A stretch of DNA of 64,000 nt from Lysinibacillus sp. G4S2 (GTDB taxonomy: Bacteria; Bacillota; Bacilli; Bacillales_A; Planococcaceae): the NCBI RefSeq assembly GCF_030348505.1, contig NZ_JAUCFJ010000002.1, forward strand, positions 1,058,001-1,122,000. The letters are read 5' to 3'. Made by a program: the position numbers and the translations under genes. The notes under the pieces were generated by a model. It saw nothing but the letters and a program-made list of their open reading frames with translations. It had not been told where the DNA came from and ran no database searches. Shown here one piece after another: positions 63,360 through 64,000 of this stretch (position 1 is the stretch's first letter; every line of letters begins with the position of its first letter).

Positions 63360-64000
63360 ATGATGAAAGGGCTTAAAAAATGGCGTCTTTTTTCACTTCT
63401 AGCAGTGATGATGGTTTTCCTTTCTGGTTGTGGTGAAGAATATATTTCTGCACTGAAACCATCTGGTCAAGTAGGTAAAGAACAATTCAATCTATTACTG
63501 TTAGCTACGGGAATTATGACGTTAGTTGTAGTAGTAGTATCCGTTATCTATTTACTTGCATTCGTAAAATTCCGCCGTTCAAAAGTTGGCGAAGACGTTA
63601 TACCTAAGCAAGTAGAAGGAAGTCACACTCTTGAAGTAATTTGGACAGTAATTCCAATTATTTTATTATTAATCTTAGCTGTACCAGTTGTTACCGCTAC
63701 TTATAAATTTGCAGATGTTGCTGCAATGGACGAAGTAGATGAAAATGGTGACAAAACAGCTCTTACAGTAAATGTAACTGCAAAATTATACTGGTGGGAG
63801 TTCGAATACCCTAACCAAGGTATTGTAACTGCTCAAGAATTAGTTGTACCAACAGGTCAAAAAGTTTACTTTAACTTAAAAGCTGCAGATGTTAAGCACT
63901 CATTCTGGATTCCTGCTATAGGCGGTAAAATGGATACGAACGTAGATAACTTAAATAAATTCTATCTAGTATTCGATAAAGAATCTAAAGACCTTAAAGA
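63360..64000 (+). CDS. ctaC: Cytochrome c oxidase subunit II CtaC (cut by right window edge)
   Basis: About 213 residues are visible. Lipoprotein-type signal peptide with lipobox LSGC (MMVFLSGCGEEY), two transmembrane helices (LLLLATGIMTLVVVVVSVIY and EVIWTVIPIILLLILAVPVV), then the beginning of the cupredoxin domain with the aromatic TAKLYWWEFEYPN and VKHSFWIPAIGGKMDTN; the CuA ligand loop and any cytochrome c domain lie beyond the edge. ATG at 63360 or 63363. AGAGGGG upstream. Confidence 0.94.
   Translation, partial: MMKGLKKWRLFSLLAVMMVFLSGCGEEYISALKPSGQVGKEQFNLLLLATGIMTLVVVVVSVIYLLAFVKFRRSKVGEDVIPKQVEGSHTLEVIWTVIPIILLLILAVPVVTATYKFADVAAMDEVDENGDKTALTVNVTAKLYWWEFEYPNQGIVTAQELVVPTGQKVYFNLKAADVKHSFWIPAIGGKMDTNVDNLNKFYLVFDKESKDLK

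Overview
This is a low-GC Gram-positive (Bacillales) chromosome segment. Gene content, strong AGGAGG-type ribosome sites and gene order resemble Lysinibacillus or a close relative; the genus is inferred from general knowledge, not from a search. From about 9 kb onward the backbone follows the Bacillus subtilis order ktrC - rnjA - rpoY - ykrA - def - pdhABCD - speA - yktA - yktB - suhB - ylaF - typA - ylaH - ylaI - ylaL - ylaN - ftsW - pycA - ctaA - ctaB - ctaC, with accessory blocks between the conserved genes.

Layout. 1-4.1 kb: a spermidine/putrescine ABC operon (regulator-potA-potB-potC-potD, minus strand, potD cut by the left edge), with a promoter and paired palindromic operators. 4.1-7.7 kb: accessory stretch with a lipoprotein, a tyrosine-recombinase remnant, an Lrp regulator, a VOC protein and three copies of a foldable repeat. 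7.7-10.4 kb: ykuU/ykuV-type peroxiredoxin and thioredoxin-like protein, then KtrC and a small membrane protein. 10.5-14.5 kb: DctP transporter with the DctS/DctR two-component system. 15-25.5 kb: MprF, a 21-bp minisatellite, an LD-carboxypeptidase, two GNAT genes (one broken by a small mobile element) and a SwrC-type RND pump with a divergent TetR regulator. 25.6-36 kb: a Ser/Thr kinase coupled to a tiny His/Ser-rich protein, RNase J1, RNA polymerase epsilon, a candidate 23-codon gene, HAD phosphatase, peptide deformylase and the pyruvate dehydrogenase operon. 36-42.8 kb: SDR, IS3 remnant, a 23S rRNA fragment, lrgAB and a lone TnpB element. 42.8-50.5 kb: speA, a flavin oxidoreductase and the ykt/yla genes with typA. 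50.6-54.6 kb: a three-gene nitrate/sulfonate/taurine-type ABC importer bounded on both sides by minisatellites. 54.6-64 kb: yla genes, ftsW, pyruvate carboxylase and the start of the cytochrome oxidase cluster (ctaA divergent from ctaBC).

The most unusual content is intergenic. Six tandem arrays (17.8, 36.2, 36.6, 38.8, 50.6 and 54.4 kb) differ in sequence but share a unit length of 21 bp, often with a 42-bp higher-order unit, and a related core of the type CNGATARAA. The 17.8-kb array holds 33 units in exact register. One array lies inside a member of a dispersed terminal-inverted-repeat (MITE-like) family present in about nine places, and two lie between duplicated copies of a terminator hairpin. 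A second small mobile family, with a long stem and an end palindrome around CAATTATNCC, has broken a GNAT gene. A third forms three-way-junction-like folds beside the recombinase remnant. No tRNA gene, complete rRNA gene, CRISPR array or prophage was found.
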